A DNA stretch of 64,000 nucleotides from Marsupella aquatica (lineage: Eukaryota; Marchantiophyta), in contig OZ316892.1 of NCBI GenBank assembly GCA_973895155.1, forward strand, positions 27,900,001 to 27,964,000. The letters run 5' to 3'. The translations under genes were made by a program, and so were the position numbers. Positions 40,268 to 51,640 of the stretch are shown here, piece by piece. Every line of letters begins with the position of its first letter. Position 1 is the stretch's first letter. The notes below the pieces were generated by a model. The model did no database searches, was not told the DNA's origin, and saw only the letters and a program-made list of their open reading frames with translations.

Positions 40268-40923
40268 CTCTTGGAGAGGCATTTTCCTGGGAAAATATTT
40301 TTTATAATAAAAGGTGAGACCGCGAAAACCCCACGGCCAGGGGGAAGCAAACAGCCCCATAGATAAATCAGAACAACTCCCTCAGGGAGGCCAGCGGCAA
40401 AAGCAAAGGCCAGAATCACAATAAAGAAAAGGGGGGACTAAATCTAGTGGCCCAAAATATGAGTGACCCATACATCATGTCAACTTCTAGAGCCCTAGAG
40501 CCGGTAAAGCGAGGTATCCCATTCGACCTCTTCCAATAGCTATCACTCCTAGACCAGCAACGCAGCCACAGAGGTGACTCTGCCAGTACTCCTAGCAAAC
40601 CACTGTCGTCGTTCTAAAGCTATAAGATCCCTGGCCTTAGCCAGTCTGATGCACCGCCCACCAATGGGGAGGCACCAGCCCGCAGCCCGCAAGTGAGTCT
40701 CGGTTTCCGATAGGACCAGCCCAAAATCAAATACTCGGATCACCTTTTTCTCAAAAATCTGCTCATTTCGTCCCATCCATAGAGCCCACAGCATTTGATA
40801 ATGCAGGAAAAGGCAGGCAGATTGGGTGTGTGTTCTGGAATCAGTAGCAACAAGGAGTTCCAGGCTACCCCAACCCTTGCCAAACAGTTCTCTCAAGGAG
40901 CTGGACTCTTGGAGAGGCATTTT
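40268..40923 (-). mobile_element. 5'-truncated LINE (non-LTR retrotransposon) with 18-bp target duplication
   Basis: An exact 18-bp duplication (CTCTTGGAGAGGCATTTT) at 40268-40285 and 40906-40923 brackets a 620-bp insert. On the minus strand the insert has an open frame down to 40549 whose translation resembles the C-terminal part of plant LINE ORF2 (LWALWMGRNEQIFEKK, the region after RT). It ends in AT-rich sequence ending TTATTATAAAAAATATTTT next to the left duplicate. 5' truncation plus a long target duplication is the signature of target-primed reverse transcription. Confidence 0.8.
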
Positions 40924-41984
40924 AGGCAAGCATGAACAGCAAGCGGCAGGCCAGGTCAGTTTCAAACAGTACCATGCATGAACAGCAAATGTTGGGGAAA
41001 GGAGCAAGGAAAGGGAGTTTTAGTCAACAATGCACAGAGATGAAAGGATCGAAGCTAAACATGTGGTGATATGTAATGTAGATTGACACAGGTCTTGGAA
41101 GACCATCGTCTTCAACTAGTTTCTAAAGCTCCACTGAGCTGGAGTCTCAAAAGCGAACTTCCTCTCAACAAAAGCATTTGTAGGTGCCAATGACATCTTA
41201 ATTTTGGCTCACTCATTCAGTCTCAAATCAAATATCAGCTAACACTTTTGGGGCATTAGACAAATGTTCATGAATTGAAGATGATCGCACATACGGTTTA
41301 TTATGTTGACCTCAAATTTGACCTATTCTGTGAATCGTCCGTTATCGCGGACCAGCGGAGGGAAAGCTACATCGATTTTCTTCTTGATTAATTCTGACCA
41401 ATGACTCAAGGCACCACAGAAATACAAAGGCAACACCCTGCTGCAAGTAATTTTTGGCGATTCGCGTTCAACGGCAAAGCTTGATCGCCTGCCGTCGCGC
41501 AAGGACAGCACTTCCCGGCCCATTAACTCAAAATTTTCCACACTTCTAAGTGGGCAATCTAATATCAATAGAGGTAGGCAATCAGCTTTGGCTGTTCTGG
41601 ATTTTCTGAATAGAGAAAGTGCCCTTCAACAGAGAGAGTGCCCTTCAATCCGTAAACAAAAATCACGATTTCATAAGTAGCTGGTATCTTGGAGGTCGCC
41701 AACACTTGAGTCACCCAGCACAATCCAATGATTGAAGTGTAGCGTCCACGATCCAACAATGTCCACGATCCAGCAAAGACCACATAGGTTCATGCATTGT
41801 TTTCCTCCTTCAATAGACTGGAGATATTGATTGTCAAGGTTTCTCATTCAAAACAATAAGCTATTGCCTCTCCCGCATTGAACTTTGGGCTATCCCAGCT
41901 ATCCCAGCCCTGTTCAAGACTCCCCTAAACTCTTTGCTAAAATCTTTGCTAAAACATATTATGCCTACCAACTGTGAAACGCGC
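40924..41984. other. no gene seen
   Basis: Spacer between the LINE insertion and the right inverted arm. The minus-strand frames at 41323-41568 and 41565-41783 show no motif. Confidence 0.4.
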
Positions 41985-42009
41985 ACTCAACAATCAACTG
42001 TGCACTCCA

Positions 42010-42513
42010 ACAAGTTCCTAGCCACGGTGGGCAGTCACAGGGATCCTATTAAGTGTTGATGCCATCTTGCAGTCCTGTTAAGTCCAGAACATGCCAGAGG
42101 GTTCCTGTTAAGTCCTTCTTCAGTCTTGGGTTAATCTTGTGTTATTAGAGGGTTAACTCTAGTCTTGGTTTAATCTTGAATCATGATCATCGGGTGAAGG
42201 TTAACTCTAGTCTTGGGTTAATCTTGTGTTATTAGAGGGTTAACTCTAGTCTTGGGTTAATCTCGAGTCATAATCATCATGTGAAGGTTAACTCTACTCT
42301 TGGGTTAATCTTGTGCTATTAGGCTAATTGCTATTAGTGTTAAGGTTAATTCTAGTCTTGGGTTAATTTAGTGTTACTTAGTCTAAATCACCATTAAGGT
42401 GTAACTAATGACTATTAGCCACGACTTTTGCACCTAGCATATAAAGGAGCTAGGGAGAGCTCTTCTTGGAAACTCATCCTCATTCTTGAGTGAACTAGAT
42501 AGGTGTAGGAGGA
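42010..42513 (+). repeat. LTR-like repeat (family C, left part), interrupted by element B
   Basis: Contains several copies of GGTTAACTCTAGTCTTGG and TTAATCTTGTGTTATTAG (42110-42370), then a TATAAAGGAGCTAGGGAGAG stretch. Element B sits immediately after AGGA at 42510-42513; the same AGGA and the continuation (GAGCTTGTGC...AATAAAGCTCTTGTG) resume at 61883. Rejoining the flanks gives a stretch collinear with 13380-13470, so element B landed inside a family C repeat. Confidence 0.6.
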
Positions 42514-42689
42514 TGTCGTGACATATAGTATCGTAGCCATAGTGTATCGAAAACATACAAGTCACCGGCAAGGCATATGTGCAAGCTGCTAGCAACCAAC
42601 ATGCATAGAAAAAGTCCAATCACATTCACAAGTGCCAAGAAAAAGCAAATGAAGTGGTATGTACGTAGTGGAGGTGTAAACCTCTGTAT
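42514..42689 (-). repeat. element B terminal block X2
   Basis: A 176-bp block at the 3' end of element B, ending (minus strand) in TATGTCACGACA next to the AGGA duplicate. Identical in length to X1 and different at two sites, both consistent with CpG-to-TpG change in X1 (42532 and 42563 regions). Confidence 0.93.
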
Positions 42690-42691
42690 AT

Positions 42692-43049
42692 ATAAAAGGC
42701 GTAAGAGAAACAATTGTACTGAAATCGAATCGAAAACCGGCAGGATGCCAAGATCGGTCGGGAGCATCTAACAAATCACTGTGTGAATCCCGTGTACGGA
42801 ACCGACGAGCACTGTCTGAGCTCTGTCAACAACGATTCAAGAAGAACTGAAAACCCACAAAGAAAGACATGCCCTAAGCAAGCAAAGTCCTGGCGTCACA
42901 CTAACAAGCACATTTGCTTCAAGAATGGCCCAGACTTGCTACAAGAACATGTCGCTAACTCAGGTAGTACACTAGCCCTAACTACATACCTAGCGGGCAG
43001 GCAAGGGACATGCCGATGTGCATAAGAGGCACTGACCCTCGGCATGACA
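42692..43049 (-). repeat. element B block Y2
   Basis: A 358-bp block starting (minus strand) TGTCATGCCGAGG and ending CGCCTTTTAT. It is a near-copy of Y1 at the other end of the element. Where Y2 meets X2 the minus strand reads CCTTTTATATATACAG, a possible TATA box formed at the joint. Confidence 0.93.
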
Positions 43050-43051
43050 GC

Positions 43052-43227
43052 TGTCGTGACATATAGTATTGTAGCCATAGTGTATCGAAAACATACAAGT
43101 CACTGGCAAGGCATATGTGCAAGCTGCTAGCAACCAACATGCATAGAAAAAGTCCAATCACATTCACAAGTGCCAAGAAAAAGCAAATGAAGTGGTATGT
43201 ACGTAGTGGAGGTGTAAACCTCTGTAT
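43052..43227 (-). repeat. element B block X1
   Basis: A 176-bp copy of X2 lying directly after the polypurine tract and separated from Y2 by two bases (GC at 43050-43051). The X1-GC-Y2 joint forms the perfect palindrome GACAGCTGTC. Confidence 0.93.
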
Positions 43228-43240
43228 CCCCCCCAGACCA
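43228..43240 (-). promoter_or_regulatory. element B polypurine tract (plus-strand primer site)
   Basis: On the minus strand the sequence TGGTCTGGGGGGG immediately precedes X1 (ATACAGAGG). A purine run ending in Gs just before the first repeat block is the usual plus-strand priming site of LTR-type retrotransposons. This places the start of reverse-transcribed terminal DNA at X1, not at Y2. Confidence 0.7.
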
Positions 43241-43266
43241 CAGCCAAAAGGAGGGCTGAAGAAAAT

Positions 43267-46200
43267 TCAGGTAGCACGTGGAGCACAGGAAGGGCAAAAC
43301 CATAACCCTTCTGGCACCTGGGTAAGTTCAGGCCGAAGGCAGAAAAGATGGTACCCTCCATTGCAATTGTCACACAGCAGCATCTGGTCAGCATCATCAA
43401 TTCGCAAACACACTTTGCAAGGGTAGTCCACAGGTGGAATCCAAGTAGAAGTCACAATGGTGGGATCCAGGTTAGGCAGATGACAAGGGGCGCAATTCTT
43501 GGCATTGTCAGCAATTGTGCGCCCATCTGCCCCTTGTAACTCTAGCACTCCAGACGGTCGAATAGCTTTAACCCTGAGAATAGTACGACTAGTAGAGGTG
43601 TCCAGGGTGTTGTTAGCTTGCCGTTGCAAGTACACAAAATCTCCCACTTTAATCTTCCTGACCTTGGGCTGAAAAGTGCCCCCTCGTGTGTGTGCATAAC
43701 GCAGTGTGTCCCTGTGCTGTGCAATGGCCAAATTCTCCATGGCCATGGGCATAACCCTCCCGAATAGGGCAGCCCTCTCAGAGATCACATCAGACCAAGT
43801 CACAGCTGAATCCAAGTCTACCACCTGAAGCATGTGAGCAGCAATAGCAGAAGGTGGAACTGGGTGACGACCAAACAACAAGAAGTAGGGAGAAAAGTTA
43901 GACAGTGATGCATGTCTGGACATCCTATACCCCATGGCAATGTAGGGTAAGGCCAGGTCCCAATCCTCCTTGTTTTTGGTGAGGCAAATCTTCCGGAGAC
44001 CCTTCTTGCATGTCTGAACCATGCGCTCTGCCAAGCCATCTGCTTGTGGGTGATCTCGAGATGTCCGGCAATGATCAATGAGGGCCTGATCAAGCAGCTC
44101 CTGGAACTCTCCTCTAAACTCTGAGCCCTGGTCAGTGAGACATTCTGCACAAGCTCCAAAGCGACTGAGAACTTGTTACAAGAATGCCTGGTTGGTGCTA
44201 CGGGAGGTCTTATCCGGCAATGCCACAAGTTTTATCCACTTGGAGAAATGCTCTATCATGATCATGATGTAGAGATTACCCTAAGACGTGAGGGGTAATT
44301 CTCCAGCCAAATCACATGACCAGCGATAAAACATGCCCTGAATAGGGAGTGGATGAAGTGTGGGTTGCCGATATGTGAAAGAAGTCCTCACCCTATCACA
44401 CTGTTCACACCTGGCAATAACATCTCGAACCTGGCCATGCATGCCTCTCCAATGATAATGAGGGACCAAGAGGCTGTAAGTCCTCTTAACACCAAAATGA
44501 CCAAGCTCAGAATGTACCTTACGGATAAGGCCAACCCTCTCATGAATGGGTGGAACCACCACTTCCCTGTCTGGCAAGCAGCGCACGAGATGATCTCCCT
44601 TCCACAAGTAGCGCTTGGACCTTTGCTGAATTCGGTCTCTCTGGGCAGCAGTAACATGTGTGGGGTACTCCCCATGCTGCAGAAATCTCAGAGTGTCACT
44701 GTCCTCCCATATGTCCACCACAGGTTGGTCAACAACGTAGCATGGCAGCAAAGCAAGATAGGTAGATGCATGAAATGTAGGCAGGATGGAAACCTGGTCA
44801 AAATCCTGCCGTGCATCTGAGGAATCATTAGAGGCAATCAAAGGGCTGCGGGACATAGTGTCAGCATTTTGATGTGTTACACCAGGCCTATGAATTACCT
44901 CAAAATCATACTCCTGGAGTATGAGCGCCCAACGAGCAAACTTTCCAGTAAGCTTGTCGTTGGTCATCAACCACTTCAAGGGTTGGTGGTCGGTGTAGAG
45001 AACAAACCTGGTCCCATAGAGGTAGGGCTTGTAATGTATGACAGCCCACACAACAGCAAGGCATTCACCCTCATAAGAAGAATAATGACTCTCTGCCTGA
45101 TTGTTGCTCCTGGATGCATAGGCAATGATGTACTCTTTACCTTCCTCATCATGCTGGCCCAGAATGGCACCAATCCCAAGGGCACTCCAATCTATGTGTA
45201 ACACAAAGACCTTGCTGAAATCAGGTCTTCTCAGCACCGGGTATTCTGAGAGCTTCTCCTTCAAAGTGGCAAATGCTGCCTCAGCATCTGTACTCCATGT
45301 CCAAGTCACATTCTTTTTCAACAAAGCATACAATGGGTGTGCAATGGTACTGAAATCTTTGATGTAGATCCGATAGTAATTGCACAACCCAATAAAACTC
45401 CTGAAAGTGTGAACATCGATAGGAGTGGGCATTTCCAAGATGGATACCACCTTGGCCCAGTGAGCCATGGTTCCATTTGGAAGAATGCGATGCTCAAGAT
45501 ATACTACTGATCTGACAGCAAATTCACACTTCTTGGGGTGTATCTTTAGGTTCACCTTCTTAAGCCTCATGAATAGCTCCTCAAGGTCAAGTAGATGTTG
45601 GTCAAACCCTTTGCTGTGCACCAACACATCATCAATGTAGCATTTCAGAAACTCAGCACCTTGAAGAACCTGGTCCATGACTCTTTGAAAGAATATGGGC
45701 GCATTCTTCAAGCCAAATGGCATCACCAACCACTCCCATAGTTGGTTACTACCATGGAAAGCTATTTTCTTGCGGTCCTTTGCAAGCAGCAAAATCTGGT
45801 TAAAGCCTTGCCTTAGATCCACAAGAGTGAAGATGTCTGAGTCTCCAATGCTGTCAAATAGCTCCTCTGGCCGTGGCATGGGGTACCTGTCCTGGGGTGT
45901 GACCATGTTTAGTGGCCTGTAGTCCCCACACATGCGCTTCTCTGTCCACAATCCACTGGAATCCTTCTTTGCTGGCATCACTGTAGCTGCTGCAAAATCT
46001 GATGTAGATGGCTGAATAAGACCAGCTTCATATAACTCTTGGCACCTCTCATCCACCAGCTGCCACTCATGCTTACTCAAACGGTGTCTCCGCCTGAAGA
46101 TAGGTGTTTCATCAGCCAACTCAATGGAGAACTGCATAGTCTTGCACTTACCCAAGTCCTTCATAGAGAAAGCAAACATATTCTCATGCTTGAGGAGCAA

Positions 46201-46599
46201 ATTCAGCAGCTGGTCCTTCTGTCTTTTACTCAGGTGGTTGCCCATGATGAATGTGTAGTTGGCAACACTAGGAATAGGACCTGATGTACTCGTACTTGAA
46301 GAGCCAAAAGTGCTAGCCTCTCCACTGTCCAAGCTGCTGATAAGGTGATGAGGCCTCTCCAAGGCCTGTTGTACCTGCTGATCTGGGTTGGTCCACACCA
46401 TGAAACTCAGAAATAATATCAGCCACATTACAAGGGACCTCCTCCCCCCAACACTTGGACTGAAGCGGTGAGTGTTGAATAGAGGTAAGTGCACCTGGTC
46501 GGGATGCCATGTAGCAGCACCATGGAGTGGTAGAGCTGGAACTCCAGATGCTGGATGAATGTACATCTGAAAAAGTGACCAGAAGCCAAGTGAGAGCAT
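43267..46599 (-). pseudogene. pol: element B pol: RT, RNase H, integrase, PHD finger (2 stops)
   Basis: One frame runs from 46599 to 43267 with stops at 44283-44281 (TAG) and 44178-44176 (TAA). RT: ADETPIFRRRHRLSKHE, MCGDYRPLN, FTLVDLRQGFNQI, catalytic YIDDVLVHS. RNase H: LHIDWSALGIGAIL, YSSYEGECLAVVWA, LYTDHQPLKWLM. Integrase: zinc-binding HSELGHFGVKRTY...CEQCDR, catalytic Asp in WSCDLAGELP, second Asp in LTDQGSEFRGEF, Glu in ADGLAERMVQ. After a conserved linker (GDFVYLQ...CAPCHLPNLDP) comes a C4HC3 PHD finger (CKVCLRIDDADQMLLCDNC through FCPSC) ending the protein. No chromodomain is present. The first ~20 residues of the listed range overlap a region whose true frame upstream is different because of a frameshift. 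Confidence 0.88.
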
Positions 46600-48614
46600 T
46601 AAGATCCATTACCCTACCAAGTAAAGCATTCCTGGCCAGCCTGGTGATCTGGGTGTGACTTGTAGTACCGGATTGGAAGCCCATAGCCCGTTCTCTCTCC
46701 TCAGGACTAGGTTCATCCCAAGTACCGGTAGAATGTCGATAAACCAGGCCAGGACCATCACCCTGAAAGGCATGTGCACCTGGAAAGGATACAAATGTAG
46801 GCCAAGCAGCACGGGGTTGTCCAATGGTATTGGTTGGATACCAAGGTGCTGGCTCTTGCCGTGTAACTGGTTGGCAAGAACTGTCAGGATCCAAAATCTG
46901 GTCCACTGTGAGGTTAGTGTCCCTGGATGTGTGGTGAAGAGCTAACTCCAGCAAGGAAGGTGGTGCAATTCAAGGTTAGTCCAAAAGTTACGAAGACGAT
47001 GTGCATAAGAATCACAGTGCACTGCATCAATGAGAAGGGGTGGTCCCAAGTAGTGCTGGACCACACTGAAATCCTCTTTGACCTGTGGACGCTGGTCAAA
47101 TTGAGATGGAGTATTCTCAATGATATAACCAACAGCAGGATAAAGGGACTGAGCCCAGATGAGAATCTGAACCAATGCTGTGAAAAGGCCAGAACGAGAA
47201 TCATGCAGTCCAGCACCGTGACCAGTAGCTGAAAACCCTTGGCATTCCCAACCAACTATGATCAAATCAAGGGAGCCAAGAAGGGTTAAGTGCCGGTGCT
47301 GGACAAGTTGGATATCTGGAGGAAAGAAAGAAAATGCAGACTTCCATGCACTGTGTGGAAACTGCTGGGGAAATCGCTCTGAAAATTCCAGTAGACGGGA
47401 TTCAGCCACTTGCCTTGCACCTAGATCAATATCCACATAGATGTACTGCTTCACCACCATGCTAGACTGTAGGAGAGCTTCCAGGCCTGTAAAAATGCCA
47501 CCAAAAAGCTCAAGCAATGTAAGGCCATCTGAAGGAGGAGTCCATGTAACTGGTGCGCTCAAGATTGGGGCTATTGGTTGGCCATTGTGCTGCCCAAGAT
47601 CCTCAAATTTGCGCAATGCAGCCACCAAAGGTCCATGGGCTGCTTGGAGCCGTTGTACCACCTCTGGTTGATGATCCACGTTGCTAGAAAGTGCTGCTAT
47701 ACGTGCAGCAGCATGTGCAGTAGCCACCTCATCATCATCCTCCTCAATCCAATCCTGCAATGGGTGGTTGACATAGGTAGCTGTGTGCACTGCTTTCAAC
47801 ACACAGTGGTGAGCCATAGGTGTATGGGCACCATGCAAATCAAGTGGAATGTAGCCCAAGTGTGAGCCATCCGTATGCCAATCAACTCTGTAGTATGCAT
47901 GCTCATGCCAGTTGTCAATGGTAAAACCTGGTGGGAACAAAGCCTCCTGGCCAATGAGCACATCATACGTAGTGGCATTGGTAACTAAACATCTGACTGG
48001 GAAATGCAATTCCTGATCTGTACCTCCATTAAAAGTGAGAGTGAGTAAAGTAGAACTCTCACCTAGCACATCCTCCACAGTGCCACTAGCAGTCTGAATG
48101 TGCCACTTGGATTGCTGTAAATGATCAGTCAACAGTCCCATCTTCTTGGCAAACTGAATGCCCAATATCACTGGTTGAGCACTTGTGTCTAGCATGACCA
48201 CCTGAGGAGTGTGACCCTCCAACTTGACCACTGAATTCTTGTTGTCAACAATGGCAATGGTGGTGGAAACTGAAGTCCTGTCACTAGGCACCACTCTCGG
48301 CAAATGATGAGGTACCTTGTGAAGGGAGTTAGTGTCCATGGTCTTTCCACTCAACAACATAGCTAGGAAAGATGGAGCAGCATGACCAGAATCAAGTGTA
48401 GCTCTGGTCACACAATCAGCAGCAATCGGTACTGGGGCAGCCAAACCAGTGGAAACATGTAAAGGAGAAGAAGAAGGTCCAGTATGTACATGAGATTGGA
48501 CCTCCAAAACCGGTGTCACAGGGGCTGATGAAGAATGCAGTGAACCCTCTAGCGCTCCGAGGACAGCTCTAGCATCCAGCTGTAAATCATGGCAACTGAA
48601 AAGTGGAGTTGTAA
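46590..48614 (-). pseudogene. element B protease and DNA C5-cytosine methyltransferase region (frameshifted)
   Basis: The frame continues from gag across the element A insertion. Protease: VVMLDTSAQPVILG (active site D-T-S) at about 48220-48170. Methyltransferase, motifs in the unpermuted order: I LELFGGIFTGL (about 47521-47483), a YIYVDIDLGARQ segment, IV GWECQGFS (about 47255-47238; the usual Pro before the catalytic Cys is Glu), VI ENTP, VIII YAHRLRNFWTNL, then IX/X RERAMGF and RLARNALLGRVMDLNALTWL. The last motif resembles the DNMT3 C-terminal motif. A one-base loss near 46955 throws the C-terminal part into another frame (46954-46590), and a second shift near 46590 restores it. Function if intact: methylation of cytosine in DNA, perhaps the element's own copies. 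Confidence 0.85.
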
Positions 48615-48618
48615 GAAT

Positions 48619-48948
48619 TGTCACACCATTCTGAGTAGTGTAGTAGTATATCGTGCTATTAGAGTATGTACGTTTGGTATGAGTGCTATTGGAGCCGATA
48701 AGGTTCTGTCAGGTTTGTGTGAGAGGGTACTTCTCACTTGTGAGGCATTGAAAGGTCATCTTTCAATGTTGAGCCTTGGAGAGAGAGGAGCTTGAGTGTG
48801 GCTATGGTGGCTGTGAGCTCCGCTTGTGTAACGTGGATTCCTTGAGTAGTGCAAGGTGCGTTGGCTTGACATACGTGTGTGATCGGATCGGTGCGGGATC
48901 GATGGGGTATTGTTGACCGGGATCGTTGTACCGATTGTATGGAGATTA
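48619..48948 (+). repeat. element A block Y1
   Basis: 330 bp, TGTCACACC...GGAGATTA, at the 5' end. It is not preceded by X: the GAAT duplicate abuts TGTCACACC directly. Differs from Y2 at about 6 sites by eye. The sequence after it (CATTGAAAGATCAC) should hold the minus-strand primer site, but I could not match it to a tRNA. Confidence 0.94.
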
Positions 48949-50254
48949 CATTGAAAGATCACATTCGAAATCTGTTGTACGGACTGTGCGGACAGAAGTT
49001 TGATTGATTGAGTTGTCGACGGTTCGTGGTAGCTCGGATCGTGTGTTGTTATCGAACAGATCGTTGGTATCTTGACCTGTATCGTTGTTGTCCGATCGGC
49101 CTGCTTCCCGATCGATGTACAGATCTGTGATTGGTGACAGGTTTTGAGTTGGAGGTCGATTGATGATTCGTGGAGGAAAGCGAATGTTGAATAGATGTTG
49201 GACAGTGGAAGTCGATCTGTGAGGCTTCAGATCCGATTGCCGGCTATTGTTGGACGATGTTGGCAAGGCGCAGGTGAAGCGACGGCTCTTTTCCTGAAGG
49301 AACGGAGCTGCCAATGCCCCGTGTGACGGTATCATCGTTTCAGTGAAAGAAACGAGGGTCAAAGGTGTTGAATCAAGCTGCTGCCAATTCTGTGGAAGGG
49401 CTGCATTTTTCATGAAGGAAATCGACAATTTTCGGGAGCTTTTCATGAAGGAAGTAGTCGTTTTTGGGGTCAGGTGTGAGGCGCACGAGGTCACCCATCC
49501 TGAAAGTGCTCGCGCGAGGCAACGCGTGAGGTCACCCATCCCGAAAGTGCTCCCAACCGCGAGCGCGAAGTTATCCATCGCGAGCGCAGGCAGGCGCAAG
49601 GTCGAGGTCACCCATCCCGGGGCTATTCCGGGCCGTGAGCGCGAGGGGAGGCACAAGGTCGAGCGCGAGGAGGTCACCCATCCCGGGGCTATTCCCAGCC
49701 GCGAGCGCTTAACTGACAAGTTCTCATCCCACCTTGTGTACACACAAGCTTTGACAACTTGTTGTTTAGATTCAAGCGCCAGGGGGCTTTATACACTTCC
49801 CGGTTTGTTTAGAGGCCTATTCTAGGCCAAATTAGAGACTATTTTGCGGTTTTTGATACTTCTGAGTCCATCTAGACTCACAGATTGAACCAATTTTGCC
49901 TTGGTTCTCATCTACAACATTGGAGTGCCATTGTGAAGCCTATTATGAAGGCTCTTCCTTGAACCTTATGCACATTGTCATACTGATTTGCATTTGCTTT
50001 TGTGTGGAGAGTTGAATGGTATCCATTCTTGTTTCTGGATCCTCTTCACACATGTTTCCTGTTTATGCGCCATGTTAGTTTCGTGTGGGCGCTTGATTCC
50101 ATAGGAGTGATCCGGGTTTGCAACTGGACATTCTAGTGTGCTGTGTATTTCTCTCTTGGTGATGTTGGAGTGATGCCCAACACACCATGGTGAGTGCTTG
50201 TGGTGCTGACAGGGATAGATTGCCCTTAGGGTTAGCACATAGATTAGGTTAGGG
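48949..50254 (+). other. element A 5' leader
   Basis: 1.3-kb non-coding leader between Y1 and gag. It includes a repeat array (separate entry) and a duplicated TTTTTCATGAAGGAA/CTTTTCATGAAGGAA pair at about 49408-49455. The minus-strand frame at 48946-49743 is an artefact of the array. Confidence 0.7.
49487..49710 (+). repeat. GC-rich tandem array in the element A leader
   Basis: The 14-mer GAGGTCACCCATCC occurs at 49487, 49528, 49604 and 49670, joined by variable GCGAGCGCGAG and GGGGCTATTCC segments. Units are about 41-76 bp. It could be a structured RNA signal or a protein-binding array. Confidence 0.85.
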
Positions 50255-51640
50255 TTGGTCACCACGGATTCTTCTGGTGCTGTTGGATTACCCGATGGAC
50301 GACGGACCGGTTTCACTTGGAGTGGGGCACAGTTTCGGCCAACGGCATTGGTAGCAGTCAGTAGTGCAGCTTTAGACAGTGATTCTGATGAGGACTCAGT
50401 GACCAGTTCTCCTCATCATCAGGTGGTTGCACCTTTGTTGTGGGATATGGATGAGATGTATGGGGCTACAAAGGGCCCACGACGATACTCTGGTGCAGTT
50501 GGCATAATTGATCTGGATGACTTCATCCAGGAGTTTGATACATGGTGCGATATGCAGACATTGCGTAACGTCACGTTGTTTACCCCTTTCATGGTATGGA
50601 AGGGATTATTCCAACATTTGGAGGGGCCACCCATGGATGACTACCATGAGTTTTGGAAGGCTCATTTGGTTGAGATTGAGGCATGGAGGCAGCATTGGTC
50701 ACCTAATTACGTGTCCATCACCTATGGCACTAGTGCGGCTGCCCAACCCATTGCCACAGCTGCTGCTTCTTCTAGCAGCACTAGCCAGAGTGGCACACCA
50801 TCCACCAGCAGCACTCCAGCAGCATCCACCACTACTCCTGTCGGTGTGATTGTGACAGGAACTGGAGTTGCGCCAGCATTTAATCCTGTGGTGGAATTCT
50901 TTGAGGTACTGAAGCAGAACTATCAGGGTGTGAGAACTGATAAGTTGAAGGGTCTTCAGGAGTTCCAATGCAAGACTGGAGAGAGCCTACGTGAGGCATA
51001 CACACGTATGCACAGATTGATCACTGTCACCAAGGGAGTGATAGAGGCTCAGGCAGTTCAGTTTTGGTATGCAATTCTGGACAGAGAATTGCGACGCAGA
51101 GTGAGAGATGTCACTCTGCTTAGGGATGCAGATCCCACATTAGCAGTTGTTTTCACCCTTTTTGAGCACATTGAGCTCAATATGGTGAATGAGAAGGTGG
51201 TGACTTCTGGATTTGCCAAGGAAGCACCAAAGGCTGCATCTACATCCACACCACAGCCTACTGCACGGAAGAGCCAGAGGGAGAAGCCTACTGCACGAGA
51301 GTCTACCAGCCAGAGACCTGTGCCCTCTTATGCTGGACAGTAGTCAGGATGTTGGACCTGTGGTGGGGATCATGCACAGAGATATTGTGCACGGGATCAT
51401 AGAGGATCAGGGGGAGCATCAGCGCCTGATCAGCGACAGTGTGATCACTGTGGAGCTCCTGGACACACCAAGGATAGGTGTTTCTCACTCCACCCTGAGT
51501 TACGGAGAGGAGGATCCCGTACACATGATCAGGGAAGAGGAGGAGGAGGTAGAGGTGGTGGACGTGGTCGTGGCATGCCACATGCAAGGAGATAGGGAGG
51601 TGACGTTGCCCCTGCTGTAACCATAGATCCAAAGGATGCT
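50255..51640 (+). pseudogene. gag: element A gag (capsid and zinc knuckles), 2 in-frame stops
   Basis: The capsid-like retrotransposon gag region spans about 50870-51210 (VEFFEVLKQNYQGVRTDKL through HIELNMVNEKV). After the TAG at 51341-51343 the same frame carries two zinc knuckles: CWTCGGDHAQRYC (spacing C-x2-C-x3-H-x4-C) and the canonical CDHCGAPGHTKDRC, then a GRGRGMPHARR basic stretch and a second TAG at 51593-51595. ATG 50255 is the first Met after upstream stops. The first part has a Ser/Thr/Ala-rich linker (about 50750-50860). Confidence 0.85.

Larger units (their letters stand above)
39940..42120. repeat. inverted pair of repeat arms about 2 kb apart
   Basis: The left arm (about 39940-40180) is homologous to the reverse complement of the right arm (about 41985-42120). 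Matching points, left arm against the reversed right arm, are CTTAATAGGACCCATGTGACTGC against CTTAATAGGATCC.TGTGACTGC, and then CTAGGTTCTTATGGAGTG against CTAGGAACTTGTTGGAGTG. The arms enclose a LINE fragment. They may be two copies of one repeat in opposite orientation or the long inverted ends of one element. Confidence 0.55.

Noticed and set aside
48946-49743. 265-codon minus-strand frame as a gene
   Set aside because: It is antisense to the element A leader and its repeated peptide units come from the GAGGTCACCCATCC array.
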